The notes beneath the pieces are model-generated. The model had not been told where the DNA came from. It ran no database searches and saw nothing but the letters and a program-made list of their open reading frames with translations. Source: Acidisoma sp. L85 (GTDB lineage: Bacteria > Pseudomonadota > Alphaproteobacteria > Acetobacterales > Acetobacteraceae). Taken from it: a stretch of 64,000 bases of DNA. A program made the translations under genes and the position numbers. Each line of letters opens with the position of its first letter. Position 1 is the first letter of the stretch. The DNA lies in assembly GCF_009765865.1 (NCBI RefSeq), contig NZ_LMUQ01000064.1, positions 186,936 through 250,935 on the forward strand. The letters run 5' to 3'. This document shows, one piece after another, positions 38,544-48,678 of the stretch.

Positions 38544-41500
38544 CTACTCGGCCGCCAGCCGCGCCCCAGAATCCGTCATCTCCACCGCGCGCCCAAGATC
38601 GACCGAGAGCAGCCGGGAAACGCCGCGTTCCAGCATGGTGACGCCGTAAAGGCGGTCCATGCGCGCCATGGTGTGATGGTGGTGGGTCACGATCAGGAAG
38701 CGCGTGCCGGTCTCGCTGACGATCTCTCGGAGCAAGGTCGAAAGCCGCTCGACATTCGCGTCGTCCAGTGGCGCATCGACCTCGTCCAGCACCGCTAGCG
38801 GCGCCGGGTTGCAGCGGAAGACCGCGAAGATGAGGGAGAGGGCGGTCAGCGCCTGCTCCCCGCCCGACAGCAGTGATAGGGCCGAGAGCTTCTTGCCCGG
38901 CGGCTGGGCGTAGATTTCGAGCCCCGCCTCCAGCGGATCATCCGAGCCGACCAGCGCCAGATGGGCGCGCCCTCCGCCGAACATCCGGGCGTAGAGCGTC
39001 TGGAAATGCTTGTCGATTTCGACGAAGACGGTGGTGAGGCGCTCGCGTCCCTCCTTGTTGAGATGACCGACCGAGCCCCGCAGCTTGGCGATGGCGGAGG
39101 TGAGATCGCCTTTCTCGCTGTCGATCAAAGCAATCTGGCGGGCGAGTTCGTCCGCCTCGATCTCTGCCCGGAGGTTTACCGGACCCATCTCATCGCGTTC
39201 GCGTGTCAGTCTTTCGAAGCGGCGGCGTGCCTTGTCCTCGGCCTCGACGGTGGGTTCGCCGGCCAGCTCCGGGAAGCTGGGATTGGTGCCGAGGCGTTCC
39301 AGCACGCGCTCGGCGGCGGTGCCCCAGGCGTGTTCGGCTTGGGCCAAGGCGCCTTCCGCGCGCACCACCGCCTCGCGCGCCAGGGCCTGGGCGGTTTCGG
39401 CGCCGCGTACGGCCTTTTCGGCGGCTCGCGCGGCGCTTTCCGCTTCACCGAGGCGCGTGGTGGCGACCCGGTGCTCCGCCTCGGCCTCGCGCAGCAGGTC
39501 ACCCTGGGCGGCGCGTTCGGCGGCGAGGGCGGCGGGTCGGTCGGTGAGTTCGGCGTGTTCCGTCTCGGCGGTGGCGCGCCGCGTCTCGAGCTCGGCGATG
39601 TGGGTCTCGGCGTCTCGTGCGCGGTCCGACCAGCCGGAGCGTTCGCGCGTCAAAGCCTCGCGGCGCTGAGCGCGGCCGGAGATGCCGCGCGAGAGGTCGT
39701 CGCGGATGGAGCGGCATTCCGATTCGTGTCGTCGCGCCTCGCTGAGCGCAGTCCGGGTCGCGTCCACCGTGGCGCGCAGGGCGGCGAGGTCGGGGAGATT
39801 TTCGGTTTCGGCGCGCGCGGCCGCGAAGGCGGCCTCCGCCTCGCGAGCCTCGGCCGCCGCCGCTTCGCTTTGCGCGGCGACACCCGCGAGCCGGGCGGTC
39901 GCGGCGGCGGCGCGGCCGCTGAGGGCGTGGGCGGTCTGGCGGCTGCGTTCGGCGCCCTGCTCGGCCTCCCGCCGCGCTGCTCGGGCGGCTTGTTCTTCGA
40001 TGACGGCTGCGCGGTCGGCGGCTTCCGCGCTTTCCCGTAGTTCGCGCGCTTGGATGGCGGCGGCTTCAGCGGCGTCACGCTTCCGGCGTAAGGCAATGAG
40101 CCGGTTGCGTTGGGTGAGGCGCACGGTCGCGGCGGTCGGCGTGCCGGGTCGGATGGTGTAACCGTCCCACCGCCAGACACCGCCCGCTTCGGAGACGAGC
40201 ATCTGGCCGGGGCCGAGGCGGGCTTGCAGTGCTTCTGCCGCGCCTTCGGGGGCGAGCGCGATCCCCGCTAATGCACGCGCGAGTGCAGGGGGGCCGCGGA
40301 CGATCTCCGCCAAGGGTTTGCAGCCCTCGGGCAGGTCTCCGGCCGCGTCGAGCGGCGGCAATTCGCGCCAGTGGCGCGCCCCTTCGGGATTCGCCGCGGC
40401 GCCGAGTTCCTCGCCCAGAGCCGCGCCAAGCGCCTGCTCGAGACCCGGCGGCACGTCCAGCGCATCGACCATGGGCGGCCAGCGCTCGCCATCACTGACG
40501 CTCAGAACCTCGTCGAGCGCGCGGCATTCCGCCGCCAGCCGGCCCCGGGCGGTTTCGGCGGCGTGATCCTGCTCGCGGCCGGCGGTGAGCGCCGCCTGGG
40601 TGCCTTGGCGCGCTCGTTCGGCGGTCTCCAATCGAGCAAGCGCGGCTTCGCGCGCGGCGATGGCTTCGGCGACCGCAGCCTCAGCGGCAGCGATCTGTGC
40701 CTCGGGGATGATATCCGCCGCGAGTCGCGCCCGGTCGGCGGCGAGGCGGGTTGCCTGCTCGGTCAGGCGTCGCGCCCGCTGCTCGGCCTGGGTCAGGCGT
40801 TGCCGCATGGCCTGGCTTTCGGCGGCCAGCGCGGCATTTCGCTCAAGCGCCTCCTGGGACGCCAAGTCGGCCGCGCGCGCGGCTGCGACTGCCGATTCGA
40901 GCGCCGCCTCGGCGGCATCCAGGCGTGTGGCCGCGTCGATATCGGCGGTCGCGAGACTTTCCTCCTCGGCGGCGAGGCGGCGTTCCGCCTCCGCCGCGTC
41001 CCGCAACACGGCGCGTGCGCGGTCGAGGTCCCGGGCCGTGTGCTCGAGCCGGCTGGTCGCGGCGGCGAGCGCGGCGCGCACGCGATTCTCCTCCGCCGAG
41101 AGTTGCTCATGGGCGATGCGCTGGCGTTCGAGCGCCGTGCGGGCCGCGCTTTCAGCTTCGCGCAGGCCGGGCAGCGCCTCGTCGGAATTGCCGTGGCTGG
41201 ACGCGGCTTCCCGCGCTGCCTCAGTGGCGGCGGTCGCCGCTATCCGCGCCTCGCCAAGCGCCGTGCGCGCCGCCTCCCGTTCCTGCTCGGCGCGGGTTTG
41301 CAAGATGGCGAGGAAGGTTGCCTCGGCGGTGCGGATGTCGCCGGAAATGGTGCGGTAGCGGGCCGCCTGGCGGGCCTGGCGCTGGAGCGCGAAAAGCTGC
41401 GTTTCGACCTGGCCGCGCAGATCTTCGGCGCGCTGGAGATTGGTTTCGGTGGCACGCAGCTTGAGCTCGGCCTCATGCCGCCGGGAGGAGAGGCCGGCGA

Positions 41501-42014
41501 TGCCCGCGGCTTCCTCCAGGATCGCCCGCCGCTCATCGGGCCGGGCATTGACCAAAGCCGCCACCCGGCCCTGGCTGACAATGGCGCAGCTCCGTGCACC
41601 GCTCGCGAGATCGGCGAAGAGCGTCTGTACATCGCGCGCCCGGGTCTCGCGTCCATTAATGCGATATTGGCTGCCGGAGCCCCGCTCGATCCGGCGCGTG
41701 ATCTCCAGCTCGCTCTGCTCGGCCAAAGGCGGCGGCGCGACGCCGATCGTCTCCTCCAGGCTCAGCGTGACCTCGGCAAGGTTGCGGGAGGGGCGGCTGG
41801 TGGTGCCGGCGAAAATGACGTCGTCCATCTCGCCGCCACGCAGGGACCGGGCGCTGGCCTCGCCCATGGCCCAGCGCAGGGCGTCGACGATGTTGGATTT
41901 GCCGCAGCCGTTGGGGCCGATGATGCCGGTCAGCCCCGGCAGTACGTCAAGGCTCGTGGTGTCGGCGAAGCTCTTGAAGCCTGCGATACGCAGGCGGGCG
42001 AGCCGCGCGGCCAT
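38544..42014 (-). CDS. smc: Chromosome segregation protein SMC
   Basis: 1156 residues. N-terminal ATPase half with Walker A GIIGPNGCGKSNIVDALRWA, two long coiled coils rich in Ala, Glu and Arg, a hinge around residues 490-620, and the C-terminal half with signature LSGGEQALTALSLIFA and Walker B LAVLDEVDAPLDDANVERL. It folds and separates the chromosome with ScpA/ScpB. Third gene of a DciA-DsbA-SMC minus-strand run often seen in Alphaproteobacteria. Confidence 0.98.
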   Translation of the reverse strand: MAARLARLRIAGFKSFADTTSLDVLPGLTGIIGPNGCGKSNIVDALRWAMGEASARSLRGGEMDDVIFAGTTSRPSRNLAEVTLSLEETIGVAPPPLAEQSELEITRRIERGSGSQYRINGRETRARDVQTLFADLASGARSCAIVSQGRVAALVNARPDERRAILEEAAGIAGLSSRRHEAELKLRATETNLQRAEDLRGQVETQLFALQRQARQAARYRTISGDIRTAEATFLAILQTRAEQEREAARTALGEARIAATAATEAAREAASSHGNSDEALPGLREAESAARTALERQRIAHEQLSAEENRVRAALAAATSRLEHTARDLDRARAVLRDAAEAERRLAAEEESLATADIDAATRLDAAEAALESAVAAARAADLASQEALERNAALAAESQAMRQRLTQAEQRARRLTEQATRLAADRARLAADIIPEAQIAAAEAAVAEAIAAREAALARLETAERARQGTQAALTAGREQDHAAETARGRLAAECRALDEVLSVSDGERWPPMVDALDVPPGLEQALGAALGEELGAAANPEGARHWRELPPLDAAGDLPEGCKPLAEIVRGPPALARALAGIALAPEGAAEALQARLGPGQMLVSEAGGVWRWDGYTIRPGTPTAATVRLTQRNRLIALRRKRDAAEAAAIQARELRESAEAADRAAVIEEQAARAARREAEQGAERSRQTAHALSGRAAAATARLAGVAAQSEAAAAEAREAEAAFAAARAETENLPDLAALRATVDATRTALSEARRHESECRSIRDDLSRGISGRAQRREALTRERSGWSDRARDAETHIAELETRRATAETEHAELTDRPAALAAERAAQGDLLREAEAEHRVATTRLGEAESAARAAEKAVRGAETAQALAREAVVRAEGALAQAEHAWGTAAERVLERLGTNPSFPELAGEPTVEAEDKARRRFERLTRERDEMGPVNLRAEIEADELARQIALIDSEKGDLTSAIAKLRGSVGHLNKEGRERLTTVFVEIDKHFQTLYARMFGGGRAHLALVGSDDPLEAGLEIYAQPPGKKLSALSLLSGGEQALTALSLIFAVFRCNPAPLAVLDEVDAPLDDANVERLSTLLREIVSETGTRFLIVTHHHHTMARMDRLYGVTMLERGVSRLLSVDLGRAVEMTDSGARLAAE

Positions 42015-42022
42015 CGGGCGCT

Positions 42023-42634
42023 CTAGCTCCCCGTGCGAATGGCGTTCGCGAACTCGTCGTAGCTCATGTCGCCGGCCTGGAGGTGGCCGTTGATCAGGAA
42101 GCTCGGAGTCGCGTCGATGTTGTATTTCTTGGCGTCCGCCGCCTGGCGCTGCAGGATCCAGGTCTTGAGCGCGTCATCCTTGATCGCCGCATCGAAGGTG
42201 GCGCGGCTCATGCCGGCGAGTGCTGCCATCTTCCACAGCTCGTCGGTGTAGTTCACGCCCTGGGCGAAGGCCCAGCGGTCCTGGCTGGCGAAGAGGGCGC
42301 TGCAGAAAGGGAAATACTCGTCGGGCGGCAGGTGGCGCGCGACCATCGCGGCCTCGAGCGCCACCGCGTCGAGCGGGAAGTCGTGATAGACGATTCGCAG
42401 CAGGCCCGGCTTGATGAGCTTGTCCATGACCTGGGGCATCGTGGTCATCGAGAAATGGGCGCAGTGGGTGCAGGTGAGCGAGAAAAACTCATCGACCGTG
42501 GTCTTGGCGGTCGGTGAGCCTACCGAGCGCGGCCCCTCGGTGTCCGGCAGCGTGTCGGCGCGGGCGAGGGATGGCAGGGCGGCGAAACCCGCGGTGGACA
42601 CACCGGCAGCAAGCAGGAAGCGGCGCGAGATCAT
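42023..42634 (-). CDS. DsbA-family thiol:disulfide protein
   Basis: 203 residues from ATG 42634 (AGGGA about 8 bases before; a TTG at 42649 is alternative). N-terminus MISRRFLLAAGVSTAGFAAL has a twin-Arg-like signal. Thioredoxin fold with inserted helical domain; active site TCTHCAHF (CxxC), and the cis-Pro region DATPSFLINGHL. Exported thiol oxidase or isomerase. Ends 8 bases before smc. Confidence 0.92.
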   Translation of the reverse strand: MISRRFLLAAGVSTAGFAALPSLARADTLPDTEGPRSVGSPTAKTTVDEFFSLTCTHCAHFSMTTMPQVMDKLIKPGLLRIVYHDFPLDAVALEAAMVARHLPPDEYFPFCSALFASQDRWAFAQGVNYTDELWKMAALAGMSRATFDAAIKDDALKTWILQRQAADAKKYNIDATPSFLINGHLQAGDMSYDEFANAIRTGS

Positions 42635-42702
42635 CTCTTGGTCCCTCAAGATCTAGTGGTCGTTAGCTCAGCCTATCCCAAGCTGTCGAGTTTTATGCCT
42701 GG

Positions 42703-43218
42703 TCAGGAGCGTTTCGGGGCGCTTTCGCGCCGAATGGCGGCGGCCGCCTTGACCGCGCCGCCGAGTCGGGCGAGCGCATCATGCAGCGGACCCGGCGAAA
42801 TCCCCTCGATCGGCGGTGGAGTCGCCGTGGGGCGCGGGGCGCGGGGCGGCTCGATCACATGCGAGACGACGGCGAGTTGCACGAAGCGAAGGCGCTCGAC
42901 GAGCCGCTGGCCGACATGGCCGTTGATGCGCGCGATGAGCTGCGGCGCGAGGTGCTGCAGCTCCATGGCGACGGGACCGTCGCAGGCGATGGTGAGGGTT
43001 CCGGCGGTGAAACGGTGGGGCGCGGTGCGCGCGCCGAGGTCGGGGCCGAGGATCGTCGCCCATTCCGTCATGATCTGGGAGGCGGCCGGAGAACGGCGGC
43101 GAAAGGCCGGACGCGCCACGCGGGCGACGAGGCCGCCGATGCCGCGCGGGCCATAGGCGCGCGGCGGCTCCATCTCGGTCTTGGCGGTGGTCTTGTTCGC
43201 GGCCCCGGCCTTCGCCAT
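42703..43218 (-). CDS. DUF721 / DciA-family protein
   Basis: 171 residues from ATG 43218. DUF721 core: SQIMTEWATILGPDLGARTA, LTIACDGPVAMELQHLAPQL and INGHVGQRLVERLRFVQ. DciA proteins load the replicative helicase in most bacteria that lack DnaC. Its ATG and the divergent mutY ATG (43217) overlap in a CATG, leaving no space for a leader on either side. Confidence 0.88.
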   Translation of the reverse strand: MAKAGAANKTTAKTEMEPPRAYGPRGIGGLVARVARPAFRRRSPAASQIMTEWATILGPDLGARTAPHRFTAGTLTIACDGPVAMELQHLAPQLIARINGHVGQRLVERLRFVQLAVVSHVIEPPRAPRPTATPPPIEGISPGPLHDALARLGGAVKAAAAIRRESAPKRS

Positions 43219-44368
43219 GGTGCCGCCCGTGTCCTCTGCCAGCCTGTCCTCGCCCAAGCCTTCCCCGCTTTCCGCGCCACCCGTGGCGGCGCTGCTGCAC
43301 TGGTATGGCCGCCATCGCCGCCGCCTGCCCTGGCGCGCCGAGCCGGGCGAGACGATGGATCCATACCGCGTCTGGCTGTCCGAGATCATGCTGCAGCAGA
43401 CCACGGTGACGGCCGTCATTCCCTATTATGACCGGTTTTTGCGCCTCTTCCCAGCCGTTGAGAGGCTCGCGGCGGCGGAGGATGACGCCGTCATGGCTGC
43501 CTGGGCCGGGCTTGGCTACTACGCCCGTGCCAGGAATCTCCTCGCCTGCGCGCGACGGGTCGCGGCGATGGGCGGGTTTCCCCGGGATGTGGCGGCACTG
43601 CGGCTGCTGCCGGGCATCGGCGACTACACGGCGGCGGCGGTGGGTGCGATCGCGTTTGGCCTGCCGGCGATCCCGGTGGATGGCAATGTCGAGCGGGTGG
43701 TCAGCCGCCTTTTCGCCATCGAGACGCCCTTGCCCGCCAGCCGGCCCGCGCTTCGTGTGGCGGCTCTTCGTCTTGCGGCGGATCCCATCGCGGTGGCATC
43801 GCCATCGGATACCGCGCAAGCCCTATTCGACTTGGGCGCTACGGTCTGCACCCCGACTCGGCCTGCCTGTGGGGTCTGTCCGTGGGCGGCGGAATGCGAA
43901 GGTCGTCGGCTGGGCATCGCCGAGACCTTGCCGCGCAAGGCGGCGAAGGTGCCGCGACCGGTGCGTCATGGCGCGGTTTTCCATCTGACGGATGTGGAGG
44001 GACGGCTGCTGCTGCAACGCCGCCCGCCGACCGGTCTCCTCGGCGGCATGACGGAGCTCCCAGGCACGCCTTGGCTCGCGGAGGCATTGACCAAGGCCGA
44101 GGCTCTGAAACTCGCGCCAATGATCGCCGCCTGGGAACGGGGTGGCGAAGTGCGCCATGTCTTCACCCATTTCGAGCTGCGACTCGACGTCTACGCCGCG
44201 TGGGTGGAAAGAATTTCCCCGACATCGGGCTTCCTCTGCACGCCCGAGGATCTGGCGGCGCAGGCGCTTCCCAGTCTCATGGTCAAGTGCCTATCCTTGG
44301 CAGCGAAGACGGCCACGACGGACTCCACGCCGAAGCCAAAAGAACCTGCCGTCACTCTTCTCGTTTAG
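43217..44368 (+). CDS. mutY: A/G-specific adenine glycosylase
   Basis: 383 residues from ATG 43217. Hh[42 protein letters not shown] with catalytic Asp in [14 protein letters not shown]; 4Fe-4S cluster [17 protein letters not shown] (Cx6Cx2Cx5C); C-terminal NUDIX-like domain for 8-oxoG recognition. It removes A opposite 8-oxoG. A start inside the first 20 residues is possible because that part is not conserved. Confidence 0.96.
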   Translation: MVPPVSSASLSSPKPSPLSAPPVAALLHWYGRHRRRLPWRAEPGETMDPYRVWLSEIMLQQTTVTAVIPYYDRFLRLFPAVERLAAAEDDAVMAAWAGLGYYARARNLLACARRVAAMGGFPRDVAALRLLPGIGDYTAAAVGAIAFGLPAIPVDGNVERVVSRLFAIETPLPASRPALRVAALRLAADPIAVASPSDTAQALFDLGATVCTPTRPACGVCPWAAECEGRRLGIAETLPRKAAKVPRPVRHGAVFHLTDVEGRLLLQRRPPTGLLGGMTELPGTPWLAEALTKAEALKLAPMIAAWERGGEVRHVFTHFELRLDVYAAWVERISPTSGFLCTPEDLAAQALPSLMVKCLSLAAKTATTDSTPKPKEPAVTLLV

Positions 44369-44378
44369 GGAGCGATCC

Positions 44379-45488
44379 ATGAAGACCCGCGCCGCCGTCG
44401 CCCGCGCCAAGGCCCAGCCGCTCAGTATCGAGACCATCGACCTAGAAGGTCCGCACGCTGGCGAGGTGCTGGTGGAGATCAAGGCCACCGGCATCTGCCA
44501 CACCGACGAATTCACCCTGTCGGGCGCCGATCCGGAGGGCATTTTCCCCTCCGTCCTAGGCCATGAGGGCGCGGGGATCGTGGTGGATGTGGGCGCGGGC
44601 GTGACCAGCCTGAAGAAGGGCGACCACGTCATTCCGCTCTACACGCCGGAGTGTCGGCAGTGTGAGTATTGCCTCAGCCGCAAAACCAATCTCTGCGTCG
44701 CCATTCGCGCGACCCAGGGGCAGGGGCTAATGCCGGATGGCACGTCGCGCTTCTCCTCGGGCGGCGAGCCGATCCACCATTACATGGGCACCTCGACCTT
44801 CTCGAATTTCACGGTGCTGCCGGAGATCGCGCTGGCCAAGATCCGGGAAGACGCGCCTTTCGAGAAGGTTTGCTACATCGGCTGCGGCGTCACCACGGGC
44901 ATCGGCGCCGTCATCAACACGGCGAAGGTCGAGCCCGGCGCCAAGGTCGTCGTCTTCGGCCTGGGCGGGATCGGGCTGAACGTGGTGCAGGGCGCGCGGC
45001 TGGCGGGCGCCGAGATGATTGTTGGCGTCGACCTCAATCCGGGCCGGGTGCCGATGGCCGAGAAATTCGGCATGACCCATTTCGTCAATCCGGCCGAGGT
45101 TGAGGGCGATCTGGTGCCCTATCTCGTTAGCCTGACCAAGGGCGGGGCCGATTACAGCTTCGAGTGTATCGGCAATGTGAAGGTCATGCGGCAGGCGCTG
45201 GAATGCGCCCATCGCGGCTGGGGTCAGTCGATCATCATCGGCGTGGCGCCGTCCGGGGCGGAAATCAGCACCCGGCCCTTCCAACTGGTCACCGGGCGGC
45301 AGTGGAAGGGAACGGCTTTCGGCGGTGCCCGTGGCCGGACCGACGTGCCGCGCATTGTCGATTGGTACATGGACGGCAAGATCAACATCGACGACCTCAT
45401 TACCCATGTGCTGCCGTTCGAGCGCATCAATGATGGATTCGACCTCATGAAACGCGGCGAATCGATTCGGACGGTGGTGACCTACTGA
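44379..45488 (+). CDS. S-(hydroxymethyl)glutathione dehydrogenase (class III alcohol dehydrogenase)
   Basis: 369 residues from ATG 44379. Catalytic Zn: Cys in [19 protein letters not shown] and GHEGAGIV; structural Zn Cys set in [22 protein letters not shown]-binding [19 protein letters not shown]. Contains the class III-specific [19 protein letters not shown]. It oxidises the formaldehyde-glutathione adduct and can reduce nitrosoglutathione. Starts 10 bases after mutY; no frmB-like hydrolase follows. Confidence 0.96.
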   Translation: MKTRAAVARAKAQPLSIETIDLEGPHAGEVLVEIKATGICHTDEFTLSGADPEGIFPSVLGHEGAGIVVDVGAGVTSLKKGDHVIPLYTPECRQCEYCLSRKTNLCVAIRATQGQGLMPDGTSRFSSGGEPIHHYMGTSTFSNFTVLPEIALAKIREDAPFEKVCYIGCGVTTGIGAVINTAKVEPGAKVVVFGLGGIGLNVVQGARLAGAEMIVGVDLNPGRVPMAEKFGMTHFVNPAEVEGDLVPYLVSLTKGGADYSFECIGNVKVMRQALECAHRGWGQSIIIGVAPSGAEISTRPFQLVTGRQWKGTAFGGARGRTDVPRIVDWYMDGKINIDDLITHVLPFERINDGFDLMKRGESIRTVVTY

Positions 45489-45520
45489 CGCCCGGTCCAG
45501 CGCCGGGCACGCCTGGCCAC

Positions 45521-46642
45521 TCAGATTTCGCGGCTGCGACGGAGGGCGGCGATGGTTTCGGCCGCCTTGCGCGCGTCCTCGTGGCGCAGCGCGTGGATCT
45601 CGGCGGCGGGCGCCAGAGGCGCGCCACGGGAGAATTCCTCGACCAGGATGAAGCCCACGCCCAACAGCACGGGGCCGAGGAATATTCCCAGGAGGCCGAA
45701 GGCGAAGGCGCCGCCAAGGACGCCGATGAGGGTGAGCAGGAAAGGCAGATGCGCGCCACGGGCGATGAACCAGGGCCGCACGAAGCTATCCGCCACGGTG
45801 ATGCCGATGGCGCACCAGGCGGTCAGGATCGCGCCGGCATAGGGGTGGTCCATGCTGAACAGCCAGATCGCAGCCGGCACCCAAATCACCATCCCGCCCC
45901 CCGGCACCAGGGAGAAAAACGTGCCCGCCAAGGCCAAGGTCAGCGCATTCGGCACGCCGCTGACCCAGAGGCCGAGGCTCAGCATGAGACCCTGAACCAG
46001 CGCGGTGCTCAGAATCCCATAGACGGCGCCACGAACGGTCGCTCCCGTGATCGTGATGAGACGTTCCGCCTGGCCGCCGATGATCCGATAGAGGAAACCT
46101 CGCAGCCGGCGCTCGATCGCATCGCCATAGAGGAAAAAGAAGAAAGCGATGAAGAGGGCGACCGCCATCCGCGCCACCCCGTCTGTAACTGTGATGACGA
46201 GGTGAAGCCCTTCCTTAGCAAACATTCCGAGATAAGGATGGATTGCGGCGAGCAGGCTTTCGAGATCGGCAGACCAGTGGTTCCACAGGTCGCTGACCGT
46301 CGAGCCCAGCACAGGAAGGGAGGAGAGCCATGTCGGAGCGGGCGGCAGACCGAAGATCAAGACTTCGTTGATCATGCGGCGAATATTGGCTGCATTCTGC
46401 AGGCCGCTCTCGGCGATCAATGCGAGGGGAAGGAGGATGACGACCGCGGTCAGCACCACCATGAGTAGAGCGGCCGGGACGCGATGGAGCCGCCAACGGA
46501 GCCGGAGCCATGCATAGATCGGCCAGGTGGTGAAGGTTAGGATCGCGGCCCATGCTAGTGCTGCAATGAAAGGCTGAAGAACTGCGAGGCAGCCGGCGAT
46601 GAGACCGGCGAGCAAGACCCAGATCAGAAAGCGTTCGGTCAC
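45521..46642 (-). CDS. AI-2E family transporter
   Basis: 373 residues, about seven to eight membrane segments. Family marks: FIAALAWAAILTFTTWPIY at the start, PGGGMVIWVPAAIWLF, and the late LTLIGVLGGAFAFGLLGIFLGPVLLGVG. Members export small molecules or Na+; the name comes from the E. coli TqsA homologue, so no autoinducer role is implied. Confidence 0.92.
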   Translation of the reverse strand: MTERFLIWVLLAGLIAGCLAVLQPFIAALAWAAILTFTTWPIYAWLRLRWRLHRVPAALLMVVLTAVVILLPLALIAESGLQNAANIRRMINEVLIFGLPPAPTWLSSLPVLGSTVSDLWNHWSADLESLLAAIHPYLGMFAKEGLHLVITVTDGVARMAVALFIAFFFFLYGDAIERRLRGFLYRIIGGQAERLITITGATVRGAVYGILSTALVQGLMLSLGLWVSGVPNALTLALAGTFFSLVPGGGMVIWVPAAIWLFSMDHPYAGAILTAWCAIGITVADSFVRPWFIARGAHLPFLLTLIGVLGGAFAFGLLGIFLGPVLLGVGFILVEEFSRGAPLAPAAEIHALRHEDARKAAETIAALRRSREI

Positions 46643-46912
46643 GGATCTCGATCCTTGTGGTCCGCATTGCAGCAGACGGGGCCGGAGCCGCTCAAAATGA
46701 GCGACCCAGCTAAGCGCGAAGGGGCTTGTAGGCGATATAGGCGCTCGTCGGGAGCCGTCTTGATAAGCTTTCGCTTCAAAGTCTCCGAAAAGGCTTGCCG
46801 AAGCTGGGTCTGTGTCGATATCACAACGTTCTCGACAAGGTTTTTTTAACCCTCTTCACAGTTTTGGAGCGTTTCATGGTATCCGGCTCCAGCGTCGTTC
46901 GCAGTCTCCAAA

Positions 46913-47830
46913 ATGCAAATAGGGAATAGCCGGTCGGTGCGCCTGAACGATATCGGACAACAACTCCGTGCTTACAGGATGGAGTCGGGGCTGCGGGCGG
47001 ACGAGATTGCTGCACGACTCGGTGTGTCTCGTGCGGCACTCTACCGTTACGAGAAGGGCGAGGTTATCAAGCTCGACACGGTACAGCGTCTCGCCGAGCT
47101 CCTCAAGATTTCCCCGCTCGCGCTGCTCGGTGTCGGCGTGGAATATTACACGCGGCTCACCGGCTATTTGGAGCGTATCCGCCAGATCGAGGAGAGTGCT
47201 GACCAGATATTGCACCTGTCTGGGCCATTCCATTATCTCATGACCTCGGACAATTTTGACACCATCTACGCGGAGGCCCTTAACGAATTAGTAGCGCAAG
47301 CCGGCGATGATCGGGCGGCGCTACGCGCGCAATCGGACCAGGTTCTCAATCTCATGGCGGAACGCCGTCGCTCATTTCAGAACAGGCGGCCCAATATCGT
47401 GGCTATCATCGCGGCCGAGGCGATCGACCAGTATATCCGGCGGCCACCAAGCACGCGCTTTACGGCCTCGCCACGACTCCGCCGGCGGATGCTCGACGCT
47501 TCGGTGACGGAGCTGATGACTATCGCAGATCTTATGGAGGCGGAACCGATTGGCTTCCAGTTTGGCCTGCTCACTAACGAAGTCCCGATTACCAACTTCA
47601 CGGTGCTTCGATCGCGCGAGCGTGCGCAGATCGCGATCAATCCATTCCGCTCTGACGCACATCCGACCCAGGTTGGCTGCGTAATGATCACCTCTGCGGA
47701 GGAAGCGATCGGCGCGCATCAACGGGTAGCGGAGGTCTGCTGGCGCGACGCCCTGAAAGGCTCTGCTGGGGCACAGAAGCTCAGGGCTTTGGTGAAGGTA
47801 GCATCGGATGCGGAGAGCGCCATCGCATGA
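46913..47830 (+). CDS. XRE-family helix-turn-helix regulator with long C-terminal domain
   Basis: 305 residues. N-terminal HTH: IGQQLRAYRMESGLRADEIA and LGVSRAALYRYEKGEV; the remainder (about 230 residues) is mixed helical with no recognised effector fold. Its stop overlaps the sulfurtransferase start by 4 bases, so it is probably co-translated with it and may act on sulfur amino acid genes. No strong ribosome site is visible before ATG 46913; a GTG at 46937 is another option. Confidence 0.85.
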   Translation: MQIGNSRSVRLNDIGQQLRAYRMESGLRADEIAARLGVSRAALYRYEKGEVIKLDTVQRLAELLKISPLALLGVGVEYYTRLTGYLERIRQIEESADQILHLSGPFHYLMTSDNFDTIYAEALNELVAQAGDDRAALRAQSDQVLNLMAERRRSFQNRRPNIVAIIAAEAIDQYIRRPPSTRFTASPRLRRRMLDASVTELMTIADLMEAEPIGFQFGLLTNEVPITNFTVLRSRERAQIAINPFRSDAHPTQVGCVMITSAEEAIGAHQRVAEVCWRDALKGSAGAQKLRALVKVASDAESAIA

Positions 47831-48678
47831 TGCCGCTTGTCTCGACGAACTGGCTAGCCGAACATCTCGGTGAGCCAGGCATCGTGGTCTGCGACTGTTC
47901 CTTCCATTTGCCGGCTGACGCGCGCGACGCCACCGCCGAATATCGTGCGGCGCGTATCCCAGGGTCCCGTTTCTTCGATATAGAAACTATCGCCGATCGC
48001 AGTACCGGACTTCCGCATATGCTGCCCGAGGCGTCGGCTTTCGCCGACATGGTCGGCGCGCTGGGTATCGATAACGAATCCACCGTCATCTTTTACGATC
48101 AGACGGGACTATTTTCCGCGGCGCGCGGCTGGTGGATGATGGCGGCATTCGGGCATGACCGTGCCGCGGTGCTAGACGGTGGACTGCCGAAGTGGCGCGC
48201 CGAAGGCCGGCCGCTCGATATCGGGCTGCCCATGGAGGTTCCCGCCGCGTCCTTTACGTCGCGATCGCAGCCCGAACTCGTCCGCGACCTCGTCGCGATG
48301 CGCAATCTGGTGCAGAGCGACTCGGTGGTGATCCTCGATGCCCGTGCCGCCAATCGGTTCGCCGGCACCGTGCCCGAGCCCCGGCCGGGCTTGCGGTCTG
48401 GACATATGAGGGGCGCACACAATCTGCCGTTTACCGAATTGTTGGCCGGCGACGGTACGATGCTATTGCCCGACCAATTGCGTGCCCGCTTTGCAACGGC
48501 GGGCGTGGATGGCACCAAACCGGTGGTGACGAGCTGTGGCTCTGGCGTCACCGCGGCCGTGCTTAGCCTTGGCCTCGCCGTGGCTGGATTGCCGGGCGGC
48601 GCGCTTTATGATGGTTCTTGGGCGGAATGGGGCTCCCGCCCCGAGACAGCACCGGATTCTGAAACCTATGCCGCATGA
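47827..48678 (+). CDS. sseA: 3-Mercaptopyruvate sulfurtransferase (rhodanese family)
   Basis: 283 residues, two rhodanese domains. The first is inactive (no catalytic Cys); the second has VVTSCGSGVTAAVLSLGLA, where CGSGVTA is the mercaptopyruvate-type active loop (thiosulfate type would be CRKGVTA). N-terminus LVSTNWLAEHLGEPGIVVCD and PGSRFFDIETIADRS are standard. Moves sulfur from mercaptopyruvate to thiols or cyanide. Overlaps both neighbours. Confidence 0.94.
   Translation: MMPLVSTNWLAEHLGEPGIVVCDCSFHLPADARDATAEYRAARIPGSRFFDIETIADRSTGLPHMLPEASAFADMVGALGIDNESTVIFYDQTGLFSAARGWWMMAAFGHDRAAVLDGGLPKWRAEGRPLDIGLPMEVPAASFTSRSQPELVRDLVAMRNLVQSDSVVILDARAANRFAGTVPEPRPGLRSGHMRGAHNLPFTELLAGDGTMLLPDQLRARFATAGVDGTKPVVTSCGSGVTAAVLSLGLAVAGLPGGALYDGSWAEWGSRPETAPDSETYAA

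Noticed and set aside
40371-42026. Long plus-strand open frame (551 codons) opposite smc
   Set aside because: Shadow of the smc coiled-coil and ATPase head; Gly/Arg/Ala-rich without domain pattern.
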